Assembly: GCF_002441855.2 (NCBI RefSeq)
Contig: NZ_CP029487.1
Span: 3,770,349 to 3,834,348, forward strand
DNA: 64,000 bases
Direction: 5' to 3'
Source of the DNA: Eubacterium maltosivorans
GTDB taxonomy: Bacteria; Bacillota; Clostridia; Eubacteriales; Eubacteriaceae
How positions within the stretch are numbered: the first letter of the stretch is position 1; each line of letters begins with the position of its first letter. The notes under the pieces are model-generated. The model was not told the origin of the DNA and made no database searches. It worked only from the letters and a program-made list of their open reading frames with translations. Shown piece after piece: positions 9,301-18,141 of this stretch. Position numbers and translations under genes: made by a program.

Positions 9301-9966
9301 TTAAATACCGTTTTTATCAAGATGATCTTCCATGCGTCTTTTCATTTCGTCATCAATCACGATTTTTCCGTCAATTTCGTAGTTGTAAAGATGAGCGATA
9401 ATATCGCGTACAGTTACAATGGGGTAAGTGGTGATACCAAACGCTTCCTTGACTTCCTGGATTGCGCTCTTGTCATTGTTGCCCTTTTCCATCCGGTCAA
9501 CGGAAATGATGAGCGCGGTTATGTCGACATCGGCAAGGCCCTTGAGCAGCGGTACACTCTCGCGGACTGAGGAGCCGGCAGTGATGACATCCTCGATGAT
9601 GATGGCCTTATCGCCGTCCTGGGGCTTGTAGCCGATAATGCTGCCGCCTTCGCCGTGGTCCTTGGCTTCCTTGCGGTTAAAGCAGTAGGGAATGTTGACG
9701 CCGTGGTCTCTGTAAAGGGAAACGGCGGAAGTAATGACGAGCGGAATACCCTTGTAGGCAGGACCGTACATAAAATCCATTTCCCCGATGTTTTCCCCGA
9801 TGCAGGCCGCGTAGTATTCGCCCAGCTTTGAAATCTGTTCAGCTGTTTTATAGTTGCCGGTATTGATGAAATAAGGTGTTTTACGGCCGCTTTTGGTCAC
9901 GAAATCGCCAAAGGTCAAGACGCCGGAGCGCACCATAAAATCGATAAAGTCTTCTTTGTAACCCAT
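9301..9966 (-). CDS. pyrE: orotate phosphoribosyltransferase
   Basis: PyrE transfers phosphoribose from PRPP to orotate, forming OMP in pyrimidine synthesis. The 221-residue protein contains the PRPP-binding motif IIIEDVITAGSSVRESV, the catalytic-loop region NRKEAKDHGEGG and DFMYGPAYKGIPL near residue 72. A GGAGGATACT ribosome site precedes the ATG. It lies 66 bases after the ornithine-cyclodeaminase-like gene on the same strand. Confidence 0.96.
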   Translation of the reverse strand: MGYKEDFIDFMVRSGVLTFGDFVTKSGRKTPYFINTGNYKTAEQISKLGEYYAACIGENIGEMDFMYGPAYKGIPLVITSAVSLYRDHGVNIPYCFNRKEAKDHGEGGSIIGYKPQDGDKAIIIEDVITAGSSVRESVPLLKGLADVDITALIISVDRMEKGNNDKSAIQEVKEAFGITTYPIVTVRDIIAHLYNYEIDGKIVIDDEMKRRMEDHLDKNGI

Positions 9967-10032
9967 AGTATCCTCCAGATAATTGTTTTCTAAATAAAAT
10001 TATATACGATATCCGCTCAGGTGGCAAACAGT

Positions 10033-11124
10033 TTATCCGTTGCCAAGCAGATGACGTTCCAGATTCACGACAAAATCCTGGATATTGGTAATAAAGGATT
10101 CGCTGCTCAGGCTGCCGCGGTCCTTAAGCTTGTTCACGACAAATTCAGAGATGTCAACCGTGTAGAAGTAGACGGGCCGGACCACGCCGCCCACCAGCTG
10201 GTAGGAAGGGGTCATATTACCGGTTGCGATGGTGTGAAGCTGGGTCGCGAGGCAGATGACAGTGGTCGCTCTGCGCGTGTAGGCACGCATGGCGTCCTGA
10301 GCCTGATAGACGTCGGAATAGACGCCCGGCAGAGGGCCATCGTCGCGGATCGAGCCAGCCAGCACCATGGGAACGTCTTTTTTCAGACAAGCTTGGACAA
10401 TGCCGTCGCGGATATTATAGTCACGGACCAGATTTTTAAGCGAGCCGGAGGAGCGGGCACGGTTAATGGTTTCGATATGATGGTAATGGCCATTTTTACA
10501 GCTGCATTTTGAATAAATATCCTGCCCCAGGGCTGTATGGAAAAAGCTTGCCTCCAGATCATGGGTTGCCAGGGCATTGCCGGCAAAAAGAGCGTCGACA
10601 TAGCCGGATTTTATGAGTGACGACATGGCGTTGCGGGAATCGTAGTCGAAGGCAGCTGCCGGTCCCAGCACCCAGACCACGTAGCCATGGTCCTTTTCAT
10701 AGCGAAGCAGGTCGTAAAGCCGGTCATAATCGCTGGAAAAGGCTGTTTCTCTGGAATTGTTCATTCGAAAGGCAAAGTTGTCTGTATTGTCCTGGAAGTT
10801 CCGGTTAAAAGCGTTTTGGTGAACATAAACGCCAGTTTCGCCGTTGTCGCTGCGGCCGATGACAACCGCGTCGCCTTTTTTGACGTTGCGGAATTCGACC
10901 GCGTGGGGAAGGCCGTCCTCGATGACGACAACACAGTCCATCCGGCTTTCACGGATCAGAATCCAGTGACCGTCGATCTTAAAATATTCAGGAAAAATGG
11001 AGGTTGCGTAAAAATTTTCAGGGACGACGCCGTCCTTGGGGGCTGGTTCGGTATGAACGTCTGGAGAGCCGGCGAAATGCTCAGTGTGAAAGTCAGGTGG
11101 GATATACTCAGGTAATTTAAACAT
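10033..11124 (-). CDS. LOR/SDH-domain (ornithine cyclodeaminase-type, TIGR00300-like) protein
   Basis: A 363-residue protein resembling the LOR/SDH conserved region found in archaeal ornithine cyclodeaminases and in the C-terminal half of cyanobacterial AgrE/ArgZ. Visible pieces are FPEYFKIDGHWILIRESRMDC near residue 45, WVLGPAAAFDYDSRNAM, ALFAGNALATHDLEASFF and VMLAGSIRDDGPLPGV-like text (VLAGSIRDDGPLPGV) in the last third, which fit NAD binding. It lacks the arginine dihydrolase domain of AgrE. It may interconvert ornithine and proline; proC at 54.7 kb is far away. The exact reaction is inferred from family only. Confidence 0.7.
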   Translation of the reverse strand: MFKLPEYIPPDFHTEHFAGSPDVHTEPAPKDGVVPENFYATSIFPEYFKIDGHWILIRESRMDCVVVIEDGLPHAVEFRNVKKGDAVVIGRSDNGETGVYVHQNAFNRNFQDNTDNFAFRMNNSRETAFSSDYDRLYDLLRYEKDHGYVVWVLGPAAAFDYDSRNAMSSLIKSGYVDALFAGNALATHDLEASFFHTALGQDIYSKCSCKNGHYHHIETINRARSSGSLKNLVRDYNIRDGIVQACLKKDVPMVLAGSIRDDGPLPGVYSDVYQAQDAMRAYTRRATTVICLATQLHTIATGNMTPSYQLVGGVVRPVYFYTVDISEFVVNKLKDRGSLSSESFITNIQDFVVNLERHLLGNG

Positions 11125-11247
11125 AATTCTAATTCACTCCTAATTGATAGCCATAAAATAGTTTTCCTTTTAAAATCCATTATAGCACTTTAAAATCAGG
11201 GATTCAACGCAGGACAAAAGGCGCGGGCGAATATTTTTTGAAAAGTG

Positions 11248-11276
11248 TTGACAAAAGTAGAGAGGTACTTTATAAT
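11248..11276 (+). promoter_or_regulatory. upstream promoter of metNIQ
   Basis: TTGACA (11248-11253) and TATAAT (11271-11276), 17 bases apart. No S-box riboswitch could be recognised between here and metN. Confidence 0.75.
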
Positions 11277-11350
11277 ATAAAAGCATATAAAACATATATG
11301 AATAAATAAAAAATGAATTTTACAGGTTTTGCAGTTGAACGCTGTATACC

Positions 11351-11380
11351 TTGACAAAGGCTTTAAATCTAGAATATAAT
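11351..11380 (+). promoter_or_regulatory. downstream promoter of metNIQ
   Basis: TTGACA (11351-11356) and TATAAT (11375-11380), 18 bases apart, in tandem with the promoter 100 bases upstream. The remaining leader has a short CTTTCA/TGAAAG inverted repeat near 11395-11415 but no T run. Confidence 0.75.
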
Positions 11381-11462
11381 TGTAAAAGTGTATCCTTTCA
11401 ATACCATATGAAAGAGTACGGAATTATATTTGAGAAATCAAGCTTTTTGAGAGGAGGTAGAA

Positions 11463-12497
11463 ATGGAAACACCAATAAACGAACAGGCGCAGCCCATCAT
11501 TGAGATCCGGTCTTTGGGAAAAACCTTCCATACAAAAAGTGGCGATGTGAAGGCTCTGGATGATATTAATATCACCATTCATAAAGGCGATATTTTTGGA
11601 ATCATCGGTATGAGCGGCGCTGGAAAAAGCACGCTTGTGCGCTGTATGAACCTGCTGGAAAAACCAACGGAGGGCAGCGTTTTAGTCGACGGTGAGGATA
11701 TTTCGGAAATATCGGAAAAGGATCTTCGGAAAGTACGTTATTCCATGGGGATGATCTTTCAGCAGTTCAACCTTTTGGAACAGCGGACTGCCGAAAAAAA
11801 TATTTTATTTGCGCTTGAAATCGCGGGGTATGACAAGTCCAAGGCCAAAGGGCGCGCGGCGGAGCTTTTAGAGCTCGTCGGCCTCAGCGACCGGGCGCAG
11901 TCCTATCCTTCCCAGCTGTCTGGCGGGCAGAAGCAGCGTGTCGCTATCGCGCGTGCGCTGGCCAACAACCCGAAGGTACTGCTGTGTGACGAAGCCACCT
12001 CAGCCCTTGATCCCACCACCACACGGTCGATTCTTACGCTTCTAAAGGATATCAACAAACGTCTGGGCATTACCATTGTGGTGATCACCCATGAGATGAG
12101 CGTGGTGGAGGAAATATGCAGCCATGTGGCCATTATTGATAAGAGCCATATTGCTGAACAGGGAAGTGTGGAGGAGATTTTCACCAATCCCAAAACAGCC
12201 ATTGCGAGAAGAATGATCTTTCCGGATGGCGAAAACCTCACTGGCCACGTCGGTCAAAATTGCTGCCGTATTGTTTTTGACGGAAGCTCCTCCTACGACC
12301 CGGTAGTGGCTAGGATGATTCTGGAATGTAAGGCGCTGGTCAACATTATGTATGCGGATATGAAAAATATCGACGGCATTGCCCGCGGGCAGATGGTCAT
12401 TCAGCTGCCTGAGGACAGCACAACTGCCAGCAAGGTGCTAAACTATCTGAGATCCAATGGATTGACTGTGGAGGAGGTGCCGGACTATGTGGGATAG
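11463..12497 (+). CDS. metN: methionine ABC transporter ATP-binding protein
   Basis: MetN (344 residues) is the ATPase of the D/L-methionine importer. Residues about 10-240 are an ABC domain with Walker A GMSGAGKST, Q-loop MIFQQFNLL, signature LSGGQKQRVAIA, Walker B VLLCDEATSALDP and switch VVITHE. The C-terminal 80 residues form the NIL/ACT-like domain that senses methionine and inhibits transport. GAGAGGAGGTAGAA precedes the ATG. It overlaps metI by 11 bases. Confidence 0.95.
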   Translation: METPINEQAQPIIEIRSLGKTFHTKSGDVKALDDINITIHKGDIFGIIGMSGAGKSTLVRCMNLLEKPTEGSVLVDGEDISEISEKDLRKVRYSMGMIFQQFNLLEQRTAEKNILFALEIAGYDKSKAKGRAAELLELVGLSDRAQSYPSQLSGGQKQRVAIARALANNPKVLLCDEATSALDPTTTRSILTLLKDINKRLGITIVVITHEMSVVEEICSHVAIIDKSHIAEQGSVEEIFTNPKTAIARRMIFPDGENLTGHVGQNCCRIVFDGSSSYDPVVARMILECKALVNIMYADMKNIDGIARGQMVIQLPEDSTTASKVLNYLRSNGLTVEEVPDYVG

Positions 12498-13146
12498 CAC
12501 AATGATCAGTATGATCTGGTGGGGGCTGCTTCAGACCCTGTATATGACCCTGGCGTCAACCTTGATTTCTTATGTGCTGGGAATCCCGATGGGGGTTATT
12601 CTGGTGGCCTGTGACAAGGACGGTGTCAAGCCGCTGCCCATTGTTCATAAAATTTTAGACATTATCGTTAATATTACCCGTTCCATTCCGTTTTTAATCC
12701 TGCTGATCGCGGTTATCCCGATCACGCGCTTTATTACCGGTACCACCATCGGCTCCAACGCGACCATTGTGCCGCTGGTTATGGCGGCCGCGCCGTTTAT
12801 CGCGCGTATGGTGGAATCCTCACTCCGTGAGGTGGATAAGGGATTGATTGAGGCATCGCTTTCGATGGGAGCCAGCCCCTTTCAGGTGATCTGCAAAGTG
12901 CTTCTGCCGGAAGCCAAGCCTTCGCTGATTGTGGGCGCGGCTATTTCAACCACCACCATTCTGGGCTACTCAGCCATGGCTGGTATTGTGGGCGGCGGCG
13001 GCCTCGGTGATATCGCCATTCGTTACGGGTATTACCGCTACGAAAACGGCGTGATGATTGTGACTGTTGTACTGCTGGTTCTGGTGGTTCAGGTATTCCA
13101 GGAAATTGGAATGAAGATCGCTGAAAAGCAGGATAAGAGAAAATAA
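12487..13146 (+). CDS. metI: methionine ABC transporter permease
   Basis: MetI (219 residues) is the membrane subunit of the methionine importer. It has five predicted membrane segments and the EAA coupling loop EASLSMGASPFQVICKVLLP that contacts MetN. NITRSIPFLILLIAVIPITR is typical of the family. The start overlaps the end of metN, implying translational coupling, and metQ follows after 20 bases. Confidence 0.95.
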   Translation: MWDSTMISMIWWGLLQTLYMTLASTLISYVLGIPMGVILVACDKDGVKPLPIVHKILDIIVNITRSIPFLILLIAVIPITRFITGTTIGSNATIVPLVMAAAPFIARMVESSLREVDKGLIEASLSMGASPFQVICKVLLPEAKPSLIVGAAISTTTILGYSAMAGIVGGGGLGDIAIRYGYYRYENGVMIVTVVLLVLVVQVFQEIGMKIAEKQDKRK

Positions 13147-13166
13147 TTTCCAGGAGGAAAAGAAGG

Positions 13167-14000
13167 ATGAAATTAAAAAAAGTATTATCTGTACTGGTAG
13201 CGTTAGGCCTTGTGACGGTTATGGCCGCAGGCTGCAGTTCTTCCGGCGGAGGATCAGCCTCTGGCTCGGATGATAAAACCATCGTGGTGGGCGCATCGCC
13301 GACCCCTCATGCTGAAATTTTAAAAGCAGCTGAAAATGTTCTGAAGGAAAAGGGCTATACCCTTGAAATCAAGGAATTTACCGATTACGTACAACCGAAT
13401 ATGACCCTTGAAAATAAAGAGCTGGATGCCAATTACTTCCAGCACAAGCCGTATCTGGATGATTTTAATCAGAAAAACAACACAAAGCTGGTATCAGCAG
13501 GAGCCATTCATTATGAACCATTGGGATTATATGCAGGCAAAACCAAAGCGCTTGCAGACCTGAAAGATGGTGCCACCATTGCAGTTCCAAATGATACAAC
13601 CAATGAAGCGCGTGCTTTATTGCTGCTTGAAACCAATGGGTTAATCAAATTGAACCCGGATGCCGGCTTAGCCGCCACGCCAAAAGACATCACTGAAAAT
13701 CCGAAGAACCTGAACATTCAGGAACTCGAAGCCGCACAGTTGGGCCGCTCCTTACAGGATGTCGATATGGCTGTCATCAACGGTAACTATGCATTGCAGG
13801 CAGATCTGAAGGTCTCTGATGCGCTGGCAAAAGAAGAAAAAGATTCTGTTGCCGCCCAGACCTACGCCAATGTTGTGGCAGTCCGCGAAGGCGATGAAAA
13901 CTCTGACAAAACCAAAGCCTTAATGGAAGCCTTAAAGAGCGACGATGTGAAAAAATTCATCGAAGATACTTACCAGGGTTCTGTTGTATCAATTTTTTAA
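13167..14000 (+). CDS. metQ: methionine-binding lipoprotein (NlpA family)
   Basis: MetQ is the substrate-binding protein of the importer. The 277-residue precursor has a lipoprotein signal with lipobox MAAGC near residue 23 followed by a Ser/Gly-rich tether. The mature part is an NlpA domain: IVVGASPTPHAEIL, ELDANYFQHKPYLDDFN, IAVPNDTTNEARALLLLE and VINGNYALQA. Attachment is to the outer face of the membrane. It is the last gene of metNIQ and is followed by a strong terminator. Confidence 0.95.
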   Translation: MKLKKVLSVLVALGLVTVMAAGCSSSGGGSASGSDDKTIVVGASPTPHAEILKAAENVLKEKGYTLEIKEFTDYVQPNMTLENKELDANYFQHKPYLDDFNQKNNTKLVSAGAIHYEPLGLYAGKTKALADLKDGATIAVPNDTTNEARALLLLETNGLIKLNPDAGLAATPKDITENPKNLNIQELEAAQLGRSLQDVDMAVINGNYALQADLKVSDALAKEEKDSVAAQTYANVVAVREGDENSDKTKALMEALKSDDVKKFIEDTYQGSVVSIF

Positions 14001-14011
14001 AGACCGAATCG

Positions 14012-14050
14012 AAACAGGAGACACGCCAAGTGCGGTCTCCTGTTTTTTAT
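14012..14050 (+). terminator. terminator of metNIQ
   Basis: AAACAGGAGAC pairs with GTCTCCTGTTT, with further CGC/GCG pairing inside the loop, followed by a T run. Confidence 0.92.
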
Positions 14051-14060
14051 ACGTTTTATT

Positions 14061-14087
14061 CAAAGAGTATCGCCGCGATACCCTTTG
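14061..14087. repeat. GTATCG hairpin repeat, copy 4
   Basis: CAAAGAGTATCG / CGATACCCTTTG with loop CCG; one mismatch in 12 positions. It stands between the metQ terminator and the aroE promoter region and has no T run. Confidence 0.82.
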
Positions 14088-14164
14088 AACTTTATATAGT
14101 CCATCCTGTTTAGAAAATTTGTGCTATAATAGCAATAACGATTTTATAAAAGTGAGGAATAAGC

Positions 14165-15022
14165 GTGATGATAGAGATTACAGGAACAACACAATTGATT
14201 TGTCTGCTGGGAAGCCCTGTGGCCCACAGCGTGTCGCCGGCAATGCACAATATGGCCTTTTCACTTTTGGGGTTGGATTATGCCTACCTTGCCTTTGAGG
14301 CTGGCGAGACGCAGCTGGCAGAAGCTGTAAAGGGGCTGAAGCTTCTAAAAGCAAGGGGCTGGAACCTGACCATGCCAAACAAGACAAAAATGTGTGAGCT
14401 GGTCGATGAGCTCTCGCCGGCTTCACAGCTCATGGAGGCTGTAAACACTGTCGTCAACGACGAGGGCGTTTTAAAAGGCTATACAACCGACGGCAGTGGC
14501 TATATGCGGATGCTGCGTGAATATGATGTGGATGTTATCCATAAAAAGATGGTGCTCGCCGGAGCCGGCGGCGCGGCCCGGGCCATTGCCATACAGGCGG
14601 CGCTGGACGGTGTGGCAGAAATTGTGATCTTCAACCGAAGTCTGGATAAGGCAGTTAAAATTGCTGATGATATCAACAGTCATACAGACTGTTCGGCCTC
14701 GGCCTACAGTATTGCCGATACAGCCCAGCTTAGCAGAGCGCTAGAGGACGCCGCCTTATTTACCAATGCTACCCAGATTGGCATGGAGCCAAATCCTGGC
14801 CAGTCGGTAATTGAGGACAAAGGCCTGCTGCGCCCTGGTCTTGTGGTATCAGACATTGTTTACAACCCGAGAAAAACAAAGCTTTTAAAAATGGCTGAGG
14901 AACAGGGCTGTAAGACGGTTGGAGGCCTGGGTATGCTGCTCTGGCAGGGAGCAGATGCCTTTAAACTGTGGACCGGTCACGAAATGCCGGTATATGACGT
15001 CCAAAATAAATATTTTAAATAA
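14165..15022 (+). CDS. aroE: shikimate dehydrogenase
   Basis: AroE reduces 3-dehydroshikimate to shikimate with NADPH in the aromatic pathway. The protein is about 285 residues. LLGSPVAHSVSPAMHN binds shikimate, the catalytic lysine lies in NLTMPNKTKM, the partner aspartate in GYTTDGSGYMRML, and the NADP fold in MVLAGAGGAARAIA, with GLGMLLWQGADAF near the end. GTG at 14165 and ATG at 14168 are both acceptable starts after AGTGAGG; GTG has the better spacing. A TATAAT box lies at 14125-14130. A HD-domain gene follows after 13 bases. Confidence 0.94.
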   Translation: MMIEITGTTQLICLLGSPVAHSVSPAMHNMAFSLLGLDYAYLAFEAGETQLAEAVKGLKLLKARGWNLTMPNKTKMCELVDELSPASQLMEAVNTVVNDEGVLKGYTTDGSGYMRMLREYDVDVIHKKMVLAGAGGAARAIAIQAALDGVAEIVIFNRSLDKAVKIADDINSHTDCSASAYSIADTAQLSRALEDAALFTNATQIGMEPNPGQSVIEDKGLLRPGLVVSDIVYNPRKTKLLKMAEEQGCKTVGGLGMLLWQGADAFKLWTGHEMPVYDVQNKYFK

Positions 15023-15035
15023 CAGGAGGCAGAAA

Positions 15036-15617
15036 ATGTCAAAATCTTTAACCCGCGATGAAGCCCTGGAGCTTCTGAAGGAATACAATGAGAGCGATGC
15101 TCTGGTAAAGCATGGCCTGGCTGTGGAAGGTGTTATGCGTCATTTCGCCCGTAAATACGGTGAGGACGAAGAAAAATGGGGAATCGTTGGACTCCTGCAT
15201 GACCTGGATTATGAAAAGTATCCGGATCAGCACTGTGTAAAGGTTCAGGAAATTATGCAGGAGCGCGACATCGACCCTGAAATCATCCGTGCAGTGGCCA
15301 GCCATGGTTATGGGATCTGTGTGGATATTGAGCCCCAGTCCCAGATGGAGAAGGTTCTCTACACCATTGATGAGCTGACGGGTCTGGTCAATGCTACCGC
15401 CATTATGCGGCCATCTAAAAGCGTGCTGGATCTGGAGACCAAGTCAGTTAAAAAGAAATTTAAGAGCAAAGGATTTGCCGCTGGTGTAGACCGTGAGATC
15501 ATTAAAAAGGGCTGCGAACGCCTGGAGATGGATTTGGGAGATGTCATTGAGGAAGTTATCCTTGGGATGCGTGAGGTCTGCGATGCCATTGATCTCAGAG
15601 GCGATGTCGAAATTTAA
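15036..15617 (+). CDS. HD-domain hydrolase-like protein
   Basis: A 193-residue HD-superfamily protein starting at ATG 15036, which follows AACAGGAGGCAGAAA; an in-frame start at 14919 inside aroE is unlikely. Metal ligands are seen as H in LVKHGLAVEGVMRHFA and HD in GLLHDLDYEKYPDQH, with a later VASHGYG. Such stand-alone proteins are phosphohydrolases of unknown substrate in many Clostridia. Co-orientation and close spacing suggest cotranscription with aroE. Confidence 0.85.
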   Translation: MSKSLTRDEALELLKEYNESDALVKHGLAVEGVMRHFARKYGEDEEKWGIVGLLHDLDYEKYPDQHCVKVQEIMQERDIDPEIIRAVASHGYGICVDIEPQSQMEKVLYTIDELTGLVNATAIMRPSKSVLDLETKSVKKKFKSKGFAAGVDREIIKKGCERLEMDLGDVIEEVILGMREVCDAIDLRGDVEI

Positions 15618-15708
15618 CCCGAATTTGCATGAAATCATCTTTTATCGCACAAGCGGTAATGCTATAATATTATAGTAGAAAAAGAAATTAACTTGAGAGG
15701 GAAATAAA

Positions 15709-16761
15709 ATGAGTTTATTACAGGAAACCTTGGATAAAATCCAGAAAATTGATGAAACGGCCAAAAAGAAGTCAAGAGAACGCATCGACATTCTTTTAAA
15801 ACCAGTGGGAAGTCTGGGTGTGCTGGAAAATATTGCTGAACAGCTCTCTGCCATTACCGGAGAAGTAATCCCGGATATTGAGAAAAAGGCAGTACTCTGC
15901 TTTGCAGGCGACCATGGCGTGTGTGACGAAGGTGTGTCGGCCGCTCCGCAGGTGTTTACAGAACTGATGACCCCGATGATCGCGGCTTACAGAACAGGCG
16001 TCGGCGTGCTCAGCCGCCTGGCGGGTGCCGATGTTTTTGTCTATGATGTCGGCATGATTCCAGACCTTCCGGCAGACTGTGATGCTGTGGATAAGAAAAT
16101 CCGCCGCGGCACCGCCAACATGCGCAAGGAACCCGCAATGACCCGTGAAGAAGCGGTTAAGGCGCTGGAAATTGGTATTGAGGCCGCTAATGAAGCCATC
16201 GAAAAAGGCTATAAGGTCCTGGGAACAGGCGAAATGGGCATTGGAAACACAACTCCAAGCACCGCGATTTTTGCTGTTTTAGGCGATGTTGATCCAGAGA
16301 AAATTACCGGTGTCGGCGCTAACCTTTCAGAAGACCTGACAAAGAACAAAGCACAGGTTATCCGCGACGCCATCGCTTTAAACCAACCGGACAAAAACGA
16401 CCCTGTCGATATCTTATCAAAGGTCGGCGGCCTGGAAATCGCGGCCATGACAGGCGTCATGCTCGCAGGCGCAGCCAATCATGTGCCGGTTGTGGTCGAC
16501 GGCTATATTTCGACTGCATCCGCAGCCATCGCTATTGCTCTGAAACCAGAGGTCAAGGATTATCTGATCTGTTCACACGCTTCTGATGAAAAAGGCGCAA
16601 AATTTGGTTCGGAGTTATTGAATTTCGCACCGTTTTTACATATGGATATGCGCTTGGGCGAAGGCAGTGGGGCTGCGCTGGCCTTTTATCTGTTGGATGC
16701 CGCAGTTGCCATGAACCGTGATATGGCCACCTATGCAGATGTCAATATGGACGTTGTTTGA
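15709..16761 (+). CDS. cobT: nicotinate-nucleotide--dimethylbenzimidazole phosphoribosyltransferase
   Basis: CobT activates the lower-ligand base of cobamides as its alpha-ribazole phosphate. The 350-residue protein has KPVGSLGVLE, CFAGDHGVCDEGVSA, GEMGIGNTTPSTAI and the catalytic-glutamate region MRLGEGSGAALAF near the C-terminus. Cobamides are central to acetogen methyl transfer, so the gene fits the inferred lifestyle. No cobalamin riboswitch was seen; a TATAATATTATAG stretch 35-50 bases upstream may hold the promoter. An ACT-domain gene follows 30 bases later. Confidence 0.95.
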   Translation: MSLLQETLDKIQKIDETAKKKSRERIDILLKPVGSLGVLENIAEQLSAITGEVIPDIEKKAVLCFAGDHGVCDEGVSAAPQVFTELMTPMIAAYRTGVGVLSRLAGADVFVYDVGMIPDLPADCDAVDKKIRRGTANMRKEPAMTREEAVKALEIGIEAANEAIEKGYKVLGTGEMGIGNTTPSTAIFAVLGDVDPEKITGVGANLSEDLTKNKAQVIRDAIALNQPDKNDPVDILSKVGGLEIAAMTGVMLAGAANHVPVVVDGYISTASAAIAIALKPEVKDYLICSHASDEKGAKFGSELLNFAPFLHMDMRLGEGSGAALAFYLLDAAVAMNRDMATYADVNMDVV

Positions 16762-16791
16762 AAAGAAGAACAGAGACACAGGAGGTAGAAT

Positions 16792-17229
16792 ATGATCAGA
16801 CAGGTATCTGTATTTATACAAAACAGAGAAGGCCGCCTGAGCGAAATGCTCAAGGTATTAAAGGCAGAAGATGTAAATATCCGTTCCTTAACCATAGCGG
16901 AAACCGCCGATTACGGCGTTGTCCGCCTAATTTTACAGAATACGGATAAAGGGTTGGACGCACTTAGAGAAGCGCATATTATGGCGAATGAAACAAATGT
17001 TATGGCGGTTGAGATTCCAGACCGTCCAGGCGGAATGAGCGATATGGTCGAGCTGCTGACAGAATGCGGCATTAATATCGAATATGCTTATTCCTTCCTG
17101 CCGCAGAACACCTCTAACGCCATCATTATTTTTAAAATTGATGAGGATGACGTTGAAAAGGTACGGGAAGCCTTTGACAGGGAACTCCATGCCAATCTTT
17201 TGGAGAGCGATGAACTGCTCATGAAATAA
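16792..17229 (+). CDS. tandem ACT-domain protein
   Basis: A 145-residue protein of two ACT domains: the first starts QVSVFIQNREGRLSEMLKVL, the second near residue 70 with EIPDRPGGMSDMVELLTEC. The pattern NREGRL / DRPGGM is the usual ligand-binding turn for amino acids. Stand-alone tandem ACT proteins are thought to be amino acid sensors; the partner is unknown. ACAGGAGGTAGAAT precedes the ATG, 30 bases after cobT, and a terminator follows. Confidence 0.88.
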   Translation: MIRQVSVFIQNREGRLSEMLKVLKAEDVNIRSLTIAETADYGVVRLILQNTDKGLDALREAHIMANETNVMAVEIPDRPGGMSDMVELLTECGINIEYAYSFLPQNTSNAIIIFKIDEDDVEKVREAFDRELHANLLESDELLMK

Positions 17230-17233
17230 AAAT

Positions 17234-17273
17234 AAAAACAGTGTTGCCTTCTTGGAGTCAACACTGTTTTTTA
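17234..17273 (+). terminator. terminator after the cobT-ACT unit
   Basis: AAAACAGTGTTG pairs with CAACACTGTTTT across a 12-base loop, followed by T. Confidence 0.92.
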
Positions 17274-17426
17274 TTAAGATAAAATCTCGTAAAATCAAAG
17301 CTTTCTTATTTTTTTATGGACTTTTTTTCAAAAAATAGATATAATAAAACCAATATCCAATTTTAATAGTGAATAAATAATTTTTACAGTAAACTCCACC
17401 CCAAATTAAAGAGAAAGGAACTGTTA

Positions 17427-18080
17427 ATGGTAGCTAAATCAAAAAAAGGGACGCTCACCAAACAGAACATTATTAATGCAGCCAAGCAGCTTTTTTATGA
17501 AAATGGCTATAATAAAACAGGTATCCAGGATATAGCGGATTACGCTAATGTAAAGCTGGGAACAATCACATATTACTTTAAGAAAAAAGATGATATGATT
17601 TCTGATATTTACAATACCTTTTTTATGGCGCTCTATGATTATGTTTCTGAAGCGTCAGAAAAGGACTTGAACCTTTACACCAAGTATTGCTTTACACTGG
17701 TGCTGTATTACAATGCGATTCTATCCGACCCCCACAATACTTTGCTGTATTACGAGGTGCTGGTTAAAAACGTGGATAATGGCGGACGCCTGTCCATCAC
17801 AAAAACGCTTAACCGCTCATGCCTTGATTTTTTAAACAAATCCTATACAGACGAGGACCTGGATGTTATTGCAATGGCTGAGTTTGGTTCCCGTAAAGAA
17901 CTGTTCATCAATTACTATGAACGTGAGATTGAATTTGGAAAAGACCAGATGTGTTTTTATTTTGTAAAAACACTTTTCAGACTGATGGATCTGGACGGAG
18001 ATATGATCCAGAACACCATCAATCAGGCCTTTGAGTTTCTAAGAAGTAAAAATCCGGAGCACATCCGGTTTCTGGTGTAA
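17427..18080 (+). CDS. TetR/AcrR family transcriptional regulator
   Basis: A 217-residue regulator with an N-terminal TetR helix-turn-helix: TKQNIINAAKQLFYENGYNK, then IQDIADYANVKLGTITYYF. The C-terminal ligand domain has no recognisable subfamily. It is alone between a terminator and a hairpin terminator. A 150-base AT-rich region upstream may hold its promoter and operator. It is similar in size and layout to the TetR gene at 44702. Confidence 0.88.
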   Translation: MVAKSKKGTLTKQNIINAAKQLFYENGYNKTGIQDIADYANVKLGTITYYFKKKDDMISDIYNTFFMALYDYVSEASEKDLNLYTKYCFTLVLYYNAILSDPHNTLLYYEVLVKNVDNGGRLSITKTLNRSCLDFLNKSYTDEDLDVIAMAEFGSRKELFINYYEREIEFGKDQMCFYFVKTLFRLMDLDGDMIQNTINQAFEFLRSKNPEHIRFLV

Positions 18081-18082
18081 AC

Positions 18083-18124
18083 AAAAACCAACCCGTATCG
18101 CTACGATACGGGTTGGTTTTTTAT
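18083..18124. terminator. GTATCG hairpin repeat, copy 5, used as terminator
   Basis: An 18-bp perfect stem AAAAACCAACCCGTATCG / CGATACGGGTTGGTTTTT with loop CTA; A run on the left and T run on the right make it a bidirectional terminator between the TetR gene and the convergent nudC. Confidence 0.92.
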
Positions 18125-18141
18125 GATGACGGGCCGAGACT

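Noticed and set aside
15618-15708. Cobalamin riboswitch upstream of cobT
   Set aside because: The 91-base gap is too short and has no B12-box.
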